Assembly (NCBI RefSeq): GCF_023091225.1
Contig: NZ_JAHWXM010000001.1
Location: 1,426,001-1,490,000 of the forward strand
Length of the DNA: 64,000 bases
Source of the DNA: Microbacterium galbinum
GTDB taxonomy: Bacteria; Actinomycetota; Actinomycetes; Actinomycetales; Microbacteriaceae
Direction: 5' to 3'
A program made the position numbers and the translations under genes. Shown here one piece after another: positions 47,901 through 55,858 of the stretch. The notes beneath the pieces are model-generated. The model searched no databases. It was not told where the DNA came from and worked only from the letters and a program-made list of their open reading frames with translations. The stretch's first letter is position 1. Each line of letters opens with the position of its first letter.

Positions 47901-47942
47901 CGTGTCACCACACCATAGCCGATGTTTAGTGACACGAGTCAA
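47901..47942 (-). promoter_or_regulatory. Promoter and operator of the GH2 gene
   Basis: CGTGTCAC (47901-47908) and GTGACACG (47929-47936) form an inverted repeat. On the minus strand a -35 TTGACT (47937-47942) and a possible -10 TATGGT (47912-47917) are interleaved with it, so a bound repressor would block the polymerase. The core matches the importer repeat at 45295. Confidence 0.55.
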
Positions 47943-48064
47943 CAGGCTCCAACAGCGAATCGATCTACTGCGTTCGAATGATGCAGAGCGATCCGGCCAG
48001 ACGACTACGACTCGATCGGTGACGCGAAGACTTGACTCATCAACGTTTCTCGTGAGGAGTTCAC

Positions 48065-48247
48065 ATGTCACGCAACATTCCCGCGGCTGACCGCGTCGGC
48101 TCGGCTTCTCGACCCGGCGACCCGGCGTACTGCCTCATGAGCTTCATCGGAGGCACTCTGCTTCAGGTCGGAACTCAGGCCACGGCGTACGTCAGCACCC
48201 TGGCTCTATCCCCGCTGCACGCAAGCGGGTCGATTGGCTCACGATGA
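48065..48247 (+). CDS. Possible 60-residue protein at the head of the PAP2-DAGK operon
   Basis: ATG 48065 follows GAGGAG by five bases, and the stop overlaps the next ATG (ATGA), both favouring a real gene. The product has a moderately hydrophobic middle (YCLMSFIGGTLLQVGTQATA) and no recognised motif. It is too short for composition to decide. Confidence 0.4.
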   Translation: MSRNIPAADRVGSASRPGDPAYCLMSFIGGTLLQVGTQATAYVSTLALSPLHASGSIGSR

Positions 48248-48498
48248 GTGCGTTGCGATGTGCGCGGCGGACGATCGATAGCGCTCAGCAGATCACGCTC
48301 GAGATCTCGGAGTTCGTGATCTCGTCTCTTCTCGCGGTGTTGATGGTCGGAGTGGTGATGATCTCTCAGATCGTTCGGATCGCACAGACCTCGGCCGAGC
48401 GTCGCGCCGTGGTGCGCTCACTCAAGGCACCTGATCAGGATCTGAAGTCGCGTAAGGCGCGGCGAAAGGAAACGAGGATCCGAGAGATGTATCCGTGA
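48244..48498 (+). CDS. Small single-helix membrane protein, unknown
   Basis: 84 residues. A hydrophobic helix at about 22-44 (FVISSLLAVLMVGVVMISQI) is followed by a strongly basic tail (KSRKARRKETRIREMYP), so the tail is probably cytoplasmic. It overlaps both neighbours by four bases (ATGA and GTGA), which ties it to the PAP2-DAGK gene. It may be an accessory subunit of that enzyme; this is inference from coupling alone. Confidence 0.5.
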   Translation: MSALRCARRTIDSAQQITLEISEFVISSLLAVLMVGVVMISQIVRIAQTSAERRAVVRSLKAPDQDLKSRKARRKETRIREMYP

Positions 48499-50108
48499 CC
48501 AGAGAAGCGATGCCCACCAAGACGGGAGGTCAGGCGCAAATCAGCACGAATGCTCCGCGGCGGAGAAGAGCGGAGCTCATCTTCTTCCTGTGTTCGCTGG
48601 GTCTGTATTGTGCGTGGACGTCCGCCGTCGTTGCGGGCGCCACAACCGATCTCGACCGGCTCATTCCCACTCCGATGATCCCTCCACGGTCCACGCCGGG
48701 ACAAGCGGTGGAGGCGTTCGCACTGATAACGCACCCGTACGCCGTTCTGGCGATCACGATCGTGGCAGCCGTAGGATCTTGGCGCCAACGCCAGCGACGA
48801 CTCTCGACCGCGCTGACGGTCGCCGCTGCGGGCCTCGCGATCTGGGATATCCAGCGCGCGCTCATCAGTCGCCCTCACCCGATTTCGACTTTCGAAGACT
48901 CCGTCTCCTCGTGGGGATACTCGTATCCGGCCGGGCACATCGTCGGAGCAACGGTCTTGACCTGGGTGCTCGTCACACTTGCCAACGCGGGGCGGAAGTC
49001 CGCTAGATCACGGCGAAAGCGATGGGCGCTCGGCGTCATGTTCATGATCCTCGTCACCATGAGCGTGTGGGCGATGGGCACAGGCCGTCTGAGCGACCTC
49101 ATCGGAGGTTTCCTCCTTGGCGTCAGCATCGCAACGAGCGCATTGTGGCTCAGCGGTGTGGAAGATCTAGGGAGGATGTGGCGCCTACGCAACCTGCCTG
49201 TCCATACAGGGGGCAGAGCGGCAGTGATCTACAACCCGGCGAAGATCCTCGACATAGACCTCTTTCGCCGCCGCGTCCTCTTCGCATTGGCGCGGAGCGG
49301 TTGGGAGCCGCCGCTGTGGATCGAAACGCGGCAGGACGACCCGGGCCGCGCGATGGCAAGGTATGCCATCTCCGAGGGGGTTGATCGCGTGCTCGTTGCG
49401 GGAGGCGACGGCACAGCGCGGACAGTCTGCGCGGAGCTCGCGAGCACGAGTATCCCCGTTGCCCTGATTCCCGCCGGTACGGGGAACCTGTTGGGTCGGA
49501 ACCTCGGGATCTCCTTGGACGAGGACGAGGCACTCGAGGTTGCACTGCACGGACAGCGTCGGGCGATCGACATGGTCCGCTGGGCCGTTGACGGAAGGGC
49601 GACACCATTCGCCGTGATGGCTGGAGTCGGACTGGACGCTCAGATCATGCGAGACACTAAGGCATCGCTGAAGAAGTGGATCAAGGCGGGAGCTTACGTC
49701 CTTGCGGCCGCTCAACAGCGTCGAATGCGACCGTTCAGCGCTACCGTCTCGGTCGATGGAAAGCAGATCTACCGCGGCTCATCTGTCATGGTGCTCCTCG
49801 GAAACGTCGGCCGCCTGCAAGGTGGACTGTCTCTGATTCCGGCAGCGGAGCCCGACGACGGAGAGATCCACGTGCTGATCGCGTCCAGCGGGAGCGGTTT
49901 CAAAGGATTGGTTCGACTCTTACTCAGCGCGCGGCGGGCGAGCTCGCCGAATGCGACACTCCAACGGGCGAGAGGACAGCACGTCGAGGTGGTGCTCGAT
50001 CGACCCGTTCCTTACCAACTCGACGGAGACGTCGAGGGCCTTGCAAGCGCCTTCACGGCTCGAGTAGTCCCCGGTGCGCTCGTCGTCATGACTCCTCAGC
50101 GCGGATGA
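48495..50108 (+). CDS. PAP2-like membrane domain fused to diacylglycerol/lipid kinase
   Basis: 537 residues. The N-terminal 230 residues have about six helices resembling PAP2 lipid phosphatases. The active site looks degenerate: RALISRPHP fits motif 1, but motif 2 reads SYPAGH instead of PSGH, and motif 3 (GTGRLSDLIGGF) lacks the expected histidine. The C-terminal 300 residues are a DAGK/YegS-type kinase: AVIYNPAKI, VLVAGGDGTARTV and PAGTGNLLGRNLGI. It probably phosphorylates a membrane lipid such as diacylglycerol or an undecaprenyl-type lipid. GTG start overlaps the preceding stop. Downstream genes converge on it. Confidence 0.88.
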   Translation: MTREAMPTKTGGQAQISTNAPRRRRAELIFFLCSLGLYCAWTSAVVAGATTDLDRLIPTPMIPPRSTPGQAVEAFALITHPYAVLAITIVAAVGSWRQRQRRLSTALTVAAAGLAIWDIQRALISRPHPISTFEDSVSSWGYSYPAGHIVGATVLTWVLVTLANAGRKSARSRRKRWALGVMFMILVTMSVWAMGTGRLSDLIGGFLLGVSIATSALWLSGVEDLGRMWRLRNLPVHTGGRAAVIYNPAKILDIDLFRRRVLFALARSGWEPPLWIETRQDDPGRAMARYAISEGVDRVLVAGGDGTARTVCAELASTSIPVALIPAGTGNLLGRNLGISLDEDEALEVALHGQRRAIDMVRWAVDGRATPFAVMAGVGLDAQIMRDTKASLKKWIKAGAYVLAAAQQRRMRPFSATVSVDGKQIYRGSSVMVLLGNVGRLQGGLSLIPAAEPDDGEIHVLIASSGSGFKGLVRLLLSARRASSPNATLQRARGQHVEVVLDRPVPYQLDGDVEGLASAFTARVVPGALVVMTPQRG

Positions 50109-50151
50109 CGACGAGCGCGTAGCGGGACGTTCTCGGGCGGAATCCCAATGC

Positions 50152-50973
50152 TCAGCCTTTCAGCCCACCGGCGAACCCTTGGACGATGTACTTCTGGAGC
50201 AGGAAGTACGCCACGAGGATCGGCAGAATGCTGATGATGATGCCGGCGAAGATCAGGTTCCACTGCGCGCCGTACTGTCCAACGAAGCCGTAGACGGCGA
50301 CGGTGATCGTCTTCTGCTGCGACCCGGAGAGGTACAGCAGAGGCGTCAGGAAGTCGTTCCACGTCCAGACCGCGTTGAGGATGGCGACGGTTCCGGTGAT
50401 GGGTCGGACGAGCGGGAACACCACGGACCAGAACGTGCGGAACGCGCTCGCACCGTCGAGCGCGGCCGCTTCCTCGTACTCCGCGGGGAGTGCCCGCATG
50501 AAGCCTGCGTAGAGGAAGATCGAGAACGGCATCGCCCCGCCGACGCCGACGAGGATGACGCCCCACAGGGTTCCGAGAAGACCGAGGTCACGGATGATCT
50601 GGTAGAGCGGCAGGAGCGCGAGCTGCACCGGAAGCAGGAGCCCGGCCAGGAACGCGAAGTAGGTGATCTTCGACCAGCGCGCTCCGACTCGCGAGAGCGG
50701 GTACGCCGCAGCGGCAGAGAAGATGACGATCATCGCGATGGTGACGACGGTCACGATGGCACTGTTGATGAGTGCGTTGCCCAGGCCGCCCTGGCTCCAC
50801 GCCTGCGCGAAGTTGTCGAAGGTGAACCGCTCCGGCGGGGCGAGGGTGCTGCTCTGGTCGCCCGTCGCCTTGAAGGCCAGGTTGAACAGCACGTAGATCG
50901 GGAAGAGGAAGATCAGAGCGACGAGGATCATCACGACCTCGAGGACGCCGGTGCGCCAGGTGTACCTGTACAT
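50152..50973 (-). CDS. Carbohydrate ABC transporter permease (MalG type)
   Basis: 273 residues, six helices. The first helix is VVMILVALIFLFPIYVLFN, and the EAA loop (YEEAAALDGASAFRTFWSVV, about 183-202) is typical of the second sugar permease. ATG 50973 is chosen because AGGAG lies seven bases upstream; it starts one base after the stop of the MalF-type gene. Works with 50975-51901 and the binding protein 51992-53254; the ATPase is not in the window, so it probably uses a shared MsiK-type ATPase encoded elsewhere. Confidence 0.92.
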   Translation of the reverse strand: MYRYTWRTGVLEVVMILVALIFLFPIYVLFNLAFKATGDQSSTLAPPERFTFDNFAQAWSQGGLGNALINSAIVTVVTIAMIVIFSAAAAYPLSRVGARWSKITYFAFLAGLLLPVQLALLPLYQIIRDLGLLGTLWGVILVGVGGAMPFSIFLYAGFMRALPAEYEEAAALDGASAFRTFWSVVFPLVRPITGTVAILNAVWTWNDFLTPLLYLSGSQQKTITVAVYGFVGQYGAQWNLIFAGIIISILPILVAYFLLQKYIVQGFAGGLKG

Positions 50974-50974
50974 G

Positions 50975-51901
50975 TCAGCTCTCCTGCCGGGCGAGAAGTC
51001 GATACTGGATCGCAGAAGCAATCGCGACGAAGATCGTCAGGACAACCGCGAGGGCTGCCCCATACCCAAAGCGCCCCAGCTGGAACGCGTTCGAGTAGAT
51101 CAGGGTAGAGATGGTGTTGGTCGCCCCTCCTGGGCCTCCCTGCGTCATCACCCAGACCTGGTCGAAGACCTTGAGCCCGCTGATGAGCGAGAGCATCAGG
51201 TTGATGGTGATCGCGGGAGCGAGCATGGGCCGAACGATGTCCCAGAACCGACGGATCGATCCCGCGCCGTCGATGGAGGCCGCCTCGAGCACCTCATCAG
51301 GGATCCCCTGGAGGCCGGCGAGGAAGATGACCATGGAGTATCCGACGAACTGCCAGATCATCACGATCATGATCGCCCAGATGGCGACATCGGGGTCGCC
51401 CAGCCAGTTCTGACGGAGCGCTCCGAGGCCAATGGCTTCGAGACCCTGGTTCACGGCGCCGTCCGGGGCGAGGAGATTCTTCCAAAGGAATCCCACGGCG
51501 ATGGACGTGATCACGACGGGAGCGAAGATCAGGACGCGGAGGACATTGCGTGACTTGATCCGCGAGTTCACGCCGAGGGCGATGAGGAGCCCGAGGATGT
51601 TCTGCACGACCATGACCACAATGGCAACGAGCAAGGTGTTGCGGATGGCGATGACTGCGTTCGGGTCACTGAGGATCTTCGTGAACTGCTCGAAGCCCAC
51701 CGGCGACGGGTTAGGACTGACGCCGTCCCAGTCCGTGAAGGCGAAGAAGCTGCCCTGCGCGCTGGGGACCACGACGGCGAAGACGTAGAGCACCGCTGCG
51801 GGGAGAACGAACCACCACACGGAACTCGCGTAGCCGCGGTGGGGGCGTCGTCTCTTCTTCGGGAAGAGCGTCGCGCTCTCACGCAATGCGGGTGTTCCCA
51901 T
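50975..51901 (-). CDS. Carbohydrate ABC transporter permease (MalF type)
   Basis: 308 residues, six helices. The helix WWFVLPAAVLYVFAVVVPS and the extracytoplasmic segment SFFAFTDWDGVSPNPSPVGF are typical of MalF/UgpA. The EAA loop is PDEVLEAASIDGAGSIRRFW. ATG 51901 has GAGGAAG seven bases upstream; a GTG two codons earlier abuts that site. It follows the binding-protein gene after a strong hairpin (51937-51981) and is one base from the MalG-type gene. Confidence 0.92.
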   Translation of the reverse strand: MGTPALRESATLFPKKRRRPHRGYASSVWWFVLPAAVLYVFAVVVPSAQGSFFAFTDWDGVSPNPSPVGFEQFTKILSDPNAVIAIRNTLLVAIVVMVVQNILGLLIALGVNSRIKSRNVLRVLIFAPVVITSIAVGFLWKNLLAPDGAVNQGLEAIGLGALRQNWLGDPDVAIWAIMIVMIWQFVGYSMVIFLAGLQGIPDEVLEAASIDGAGSIRRFWDIVRPMLAPAITINLMLSLISGLKVFDQVWVMTQGGPGGATNTISTLIYSNAFQLGRFGYGAALAVVLTIFVAIASAIQYRLLARQES

Positions 51902-51936
51902 GATCACACTTCCTCGTCTGGTCTGTTCGGGTCGGG

Positions 51937-51981
51937 GATGAAGGCGCGATGCAGTCTTTGGGGACGCATCGCGCCTTCATC
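51937..51981 (-). terminator. Intercistronic hairpin after the sugar-binding protein gene
   Basis: GATGAAGGCGCGATGC pairs perfectly with GCATCGCGCCTTCATC (16 bp) around a 13-base loop, between the binding-protein stop and the MalF ribosome site. It parallels the hairpin at 43616-43653 in the other importer and probably lowers permease expression or stabilises the binding-protein message. Confidence 0.7.
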
Positions 51982-51991
51982 GGTGAGTGTT

Positions 51992-53254
51992 CTACTCGGC
52001 GTACGCGCTGTCCATGGCTGCCAGCGCGTCGGCGATGCTGGTCTGGCCGCCGAGCAGCTTCTGGACCTGGTCCATGTAGACCTGGTTCACGTTCGAGTTC
52101 GGCCAGGTCTGGTCGGGGAACGCAGCGGTGCGGTCGCTCTGCACCTGCTCGGCGACGCCCGCCAGGGCGGGGATGGGCTCGAAGCCCTCGACGGGAACGG
52201 TCGGGAAGATCGATCCCGCATCCAGGGCAATGTTCAGCCCTTCCTCAGACATGTAGAAGTCGATGAACTTCTTGGCGAGTTCGACATTGCCCTTGGCGTT
52301 GACGCCGTAGCCGGCACCGAGGCCGACGGGGAGGATCGTCTCCGAGGGGTCATCCGTGGCGGGGAAAGCGGCCGTTTCGAAGGTGGTTCCCTCCGGCGCG
52401 TAACCCTCGATGTCCGAGATGTGGTTGCTGACCGTGACGATGCCGACGGCGTCGCCCTTCGCGACCTGCTCCTGCGCGATCTCGAGGCTCGTGCCGAGGG
52501 TGTCGGTCGTGAAGCATCCGGCGTCCAGCATCTCGGTGTACTGCTCGAAAGCGGTTGACCATTCCGAATCCGAGAACGTCACGTCTCCCGCTGCCTGCTC
52601 GGTGGCGAAGTCCGGGTTCGGTCCGTCGACGAGAGTGGCGGTGAGCGCGTAAGGGAGGTAGTGGAAGGTTCCTCCGGCGAGACCGCCCAGCGCGTAGGCG
52701 ACCTTGCCCTTGTCCTTGGCCGCGGTGCAGAGATCGAGCACCTCGCTCCACGTCTGAGGAGCCGAGACACCGAGCTCTTCAAGCGCCTGCGTGTTGTACG
52801 TGGCGGGGATGATGGTGAAGTTGTTGGCGACCATGAGGATCTCGCCGTCCGCCCCCATGACCGCCTTGTTGGCATCGTTGAACTCCGACACCCATGGCTG
52901 CGAAGAGAGATCCACCAGGTAGTCGCCCTTGGCGAGCGTCTGGGCTGTGATCGGGTTCCCGTTTCCGGGGAAAACGACGACCACGTCGGATGCGGTGCCG
53001 GAGACCAGCTCGGTGTTGATCTGCGTGAGGATGTTCGGCCACGGCAGGCCGGTGAACTCGACATTCACGCCCGGGTTGTCCTTCTCGAAGGCGGCGATGA
53101 TCGCTTCCATCGTCTCGTCGCCGCTCCAGCCGGAGATGGTGAGGGTGGAGTCGTCTCCACCGCCTCCCGCCCCTCCGGTCGAACACCCGACCAGGCCCAC
53201 CGCGATAACCGAAAGGGCCGCGATGGGGAGTACTGCTGCTGACTTCATGCGCAT
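51992..53254 (-). CDS. Sugar-binding lipoprotein of ABC importer (SBP family 1)
   Basis: 420 residues. Signal peptide with lipobox (VIAVGLVGC), then a Gly-rich linker. The mature part follows the family 1 pattern: LTISGWSGDETMEAIIAAFE (first strand and helix), NPGVNVEFTGLPWPNI, and GLGAGYGVNAKGNVELAKKF in the C-terminal lobe. ATG 53254 has GGAG six bases upstream. The promoter side faces the divergent GH3 gene, with the LacI-type operator at 53377-53406 between. It probably delivers a rhamnosylated or glucosylated oligosaccharide, given the neighbours. Confidence 0.92.
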   Translation of the reverse strand: MRMKSAAVLPIAALSVIAVGLVGCSTGGAGGGGDDSTLTISGWSGDETMEAIIAAFEKDNPGVNVEFTGLPWPNILTQINTELVSGTASDVVVVFPGNGNPITAQTLAKGDYLVDLSSQPWVSEFNDANKAVMGADGEILMVANNFTIIPATYNTQALEELGVSAPQTWSEVLDLCTAAKDKGKVAYALGGLAGGTFHYLPYALTATLVDGPNPDFATEQAAGDVTFSDSEWSTAFEQYTEMLDAGCFTTDTLGTSLEIAQEQVAKGDAVGIVTVSNHISDIEGYAPEGTTFETAAFPATDDPSETILPVGLGAGYGVNAKGNVELAKKFIDFYMSEEGLNIALDAGSIFPTVPVEGFEPIPALAGVAEQVQSDRTAAFPDQTWPNSNVNQVYMDQVQKLLGGQTSIADALAAMDSAYAE

Positions 53255-53376
53255 GAAATGCTCCATTGGACTTCAGGGATACGTCTGAATCGGTAGGTTC
53301 CGACGACTGCCGCAGAGACAGGCAAGCTGCTGCTCTGTGCGATGCGAGAACGACACTAAGCTCACCATACTCGCGC

Positions 53377-53406
53377 TGTCAACCGATTTACGTAAATCAG
53401 TTGACA
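53377..53406. promoter_or_regulatory. Near-perfect 30-bp LacI-family operator
   Basis: Left arm TGTCAACCGATTTAC (53377-53391) and right arm GTAAATCAGTTGACA (53392-53406) are complementary with one mismatch. A third copy of the right arm, GTAAATCGGTTGACA, follows at 53414-53428. The TTTACGTAAA centre is typical of LacI operators. It lies between the divergent importer and GH3-GH78-LacI genes, so one site can repress both. The LacI encoded at 58242-59288 is the obvious candidate. Confidence 0.8.
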
Positions 53407-53543
53407 CGATTGTGTAAATCGGTTGACACGCCGGGTGCGCGGCGGTTAGCGTGATCCGGTCGGCGACTGGCACTGCGATGGACCATTCGCCCGAAAACGC
53501 GAGGAAAACCCCTCGACGATCAACGAAGATGCTTGGAGGCTCC

Positions 53544-55820
53544 GTGCCCACCGATGTCGAAACCCTGCCGTACTTCGACCACTCCCTGTCGATTGACCAG
53601 CGCCTCACCGACCTCCTCGGGCGGATGACCCTTGCCGAGAAGGTCGGACAGATGCTGCAGCTCGACGCGCGCGGCGACCTCGACGACCTCGTCTCTTCGA
53701 AGCTCGTCGGATCACTCCTCCATGCCTCACCGGAGCGAATCCTCGAGTCCTCCGCGCTCGTGGCGGAGACCAGGCTCCGAATTCCCCTACTGATGGCCGA
53801 CGACTGCATCCATGGCCACTCGTTCTGGCCCGGCGCGACGATCTTCCCGACGCAGCTCGGTATGGCATCGACCTGGGACACGGACCTGGTCGAGCGTGGT
53901 GCGCGAGTGACGGCGATTGAGGTCGCCGCGACCGGTCTGCACTGGACCTTCTCCCCGGTTCTCTGCATCGCCCGCGATCCGAGATGGGGGCGTGTGAACG
54001 AGACCTTCGGCGAAGATCCGTATCTCATCGGCGAGCTCGGTGCCGCGATGATCCGCGGCTACCAGGGCGACGGCCTCAGCGATCCGACCGCGGTGCTCGC
54101 GACCGCAAAGCACTTCGCCGGATACTCGGAGACACAGGGTGGGCGCGATGCGAGCGAGGCCGATCTGAGTCCGCGCAAGTTGCGGTCCTGGTTCCTGCCG
54201 CCGTTCCAGCGGGCCGTCGACGCCGGCTGCCGCACCTTCATGCTCGGCTATCAGGCCATCGACGGCGTGCCCATCACCGCGAACAAGTGGCTCCTGCGCG
54301 ACGTGCTGAAGGGCGAATGGGGCTTCGGTGGCACTCTCGTCACCGACTGGGACAACGTCGGAAGGATGGTGTGGGAGCAGAACGTCTGCGCCGACGACGT
54401 CGAGGCTGCGGTCGTGGCGGTCGAGGCGGGTAACGACTTCATCATGACGACTCCCGCGTTCTTCGACGCCGCACAACAGGCGGTGCGCGAGGGTCGCTTG
54501 AGCGAGAACCTCATCGACGACGCCGTGCGCCGCATCCTCCGACTGAAGTTCGAACTGGGCCTCTTCGACGGCGCACGCCTCCGCTCCGCCGACGCTCTGG
54601 CCGTGATCGGGTCATCTCCTCACGCGCAGGTGAACCTCGACATCGCGCGGCGTTCGCTCGTGCTGCTCCGCAACGACGGCACACTCCCCCTGAATGACAC
54701 CGGCCGCGACTCCGCGCCGACCATCGCCGTGATCGGACCGAACGCGGACGATCCTCACGCTCAACTCGGCGACTGGGCCGGCGCCTCGGGGCAGATCAAC
54801 TGGATGCCGGATGGGCACCCCCGAGACCTCACGACCACCCCACTGGATGGCTTCCGCGCCGTGGCCCCTGACGGATGGACCATCGCCCACGCACGAGGAG
54901 CCGACATCGGCGTCGAGATCGACGACCCCGCCGGTGCTGTGCTTCGCGACGGCCAGCCTCGCCCGAAGGTCTTCATCCCCGCAGAGCCCGACCCGGAGAT
55001 GATCCGAGAAGCGGTGCGTGTCGCGGAGGCGGCCGACTGGGCCGTTGTCGTCCTGGGTGACACCGTCGCACTCGCCGGGGAGCACAAGTCGACCGCAACG
55101 CTCGAGCTTCAGGGCGCGCAGACAGCACTGTTGGATGCGCTCGTCGAGACCACGACCCCCGTGATCCTCGTCCTCATCCAGTCGAAGCCGTCCGTTCTTC
55201 CTCCGTCCGCAGACAAGGCCGCGGCCATCGTCGAGGCTTTCAACCCCGGTATGCAGGGAGGCCGTGCCCTCGCTGAGTTGCTCCTCGGCGAAATCGAGCC
55301 CGCCGGCCGCCTGCCCATCTCCTTCCCCCGCCATGCCGGTCAGCTGCCGGTGTACTACAACACCGTCCGAGGGCAGCACGGAGACCGCTACGCGGATCTC
55401 TCCCAGGACCCGCTGTTCGCCTTCGGCGAGGGCATGGGGTACACGACGGTCGAATACAGCGACCTCATCGTGGACACGTCTGCAGCTCCTCTCGAGGGCA
55501 CGGTGAAGGCTCACGTCACGATCAGCAATACCGGGACGCGGCCCGCCCTCGAGACCGTCCAGGTCTACGTGCGCGACATCATCACGAGCGCCACGTGGGC
55601 AGACCGCGAGCTCAAGGCCTTCACCCAGGTGACTGTCCCTCCGGGGGCGAACGTGACCGTTCCCGTGGAAATCCCGGTGTCCGACCTGTCCTTGGTCGAC
55701 GCCCGCGGCCAGCGCGTGGTGGAGCCGGGGCGATTCGAGCTGCTCGTGGGGCGAAGCTCCCGCGACCGCGACCTCCTCCGAGCCGACTTCGACGTCGTGC
55801 ACTCCGCGCCCACCGAGTGA
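53544..55820 (+). CDS. Beta-glucosidase, GH3
   Basis: 758 residues from GTG 53544, which follows TTGGAGG; ATG 53529 and ATG 53478 are in-frame alternatives with poorer ribosome sites. No signal peptide. Barrel motifs are clear: RMTLAEKVGQMLQLD, HWTFSPVLCIARDPRWGRVN, AKHFAGYSETQGGRD, with nucleophile Asp 268 in TLVTDWDNV. The alpha/beta sandwich and fibronectin-like C-terminus (ETVQVYVRDI, ELKAFTQV) follow. It removes beta-linked glucose or xylose-like residues. First gene of GH3-GH78-lacI, 38 bases before the rhamnosidase. Confidence 0.9.
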   Translation: MPTDVETLPYFDHSLSIDQRLTDLLGRMTLAEKVGQMLQLDARGDLDDLVSSKLVGSLLHASPERILESSALVAETRLRIPLLMADDCIHGHSFWPGATIFPTQLGMASTWDTDLVERGARVTAIEVAATGLHWTFSPVLCIARDPRWGRVNETFGEDPYLIGELGAAMIRGYQGDGLSDPTAVLATAKHFAGYSETQGGRDASEADLSPRKLRSWFLPPFQRAVDAGCRTFMLGYQAIDGVPITANKWLLRDVLKGEWGFGGTLVTDWDNVGRMVWEQNVCADDVEAAVVAVEAGNDFIMTTPAFFDAAQQAVREGRLSENLIDDAVRRILRLKFELGLFDGARLRSADALAVIGSSPHAQVNLDIARRSLVLLRNDGTLPLNDTGRDSAPTIAVIGPNADDPHAQLGDWAGASGQINWMPDGHPRDLTTTPLDGFRAVAPDGWTIAHARGADIGVEIDDPAGAVLRDGQPRPKVFIPAEPDPEMIREAVRVAEAADWAVVVLGDTVALAGEHKSTATLELQGAQTALLDALVETTTPVILVLIQSKPSVLPPSADKAAAIVEAFNPGMQGGRALAELLLGEIEPAGRLPISFPRHAGQLPVYYNTVRGQHGDRYADLSQDPLFAFGEGMGYTTVEYSDLIVDTSAAPLEGTVKAHVTISNTGTRPALETVQVYVRDIITSATWADRELKAFTQVTVPPGANVTVPVEIPVSDLSLVDARGQRVVEPGRFELLVGRSSRDRDLLRADFDVVHSAPTE

Positions 55821-55858
55821 CCAACGCGACGAATCCCCACCCCACACGAAAGCCGACC

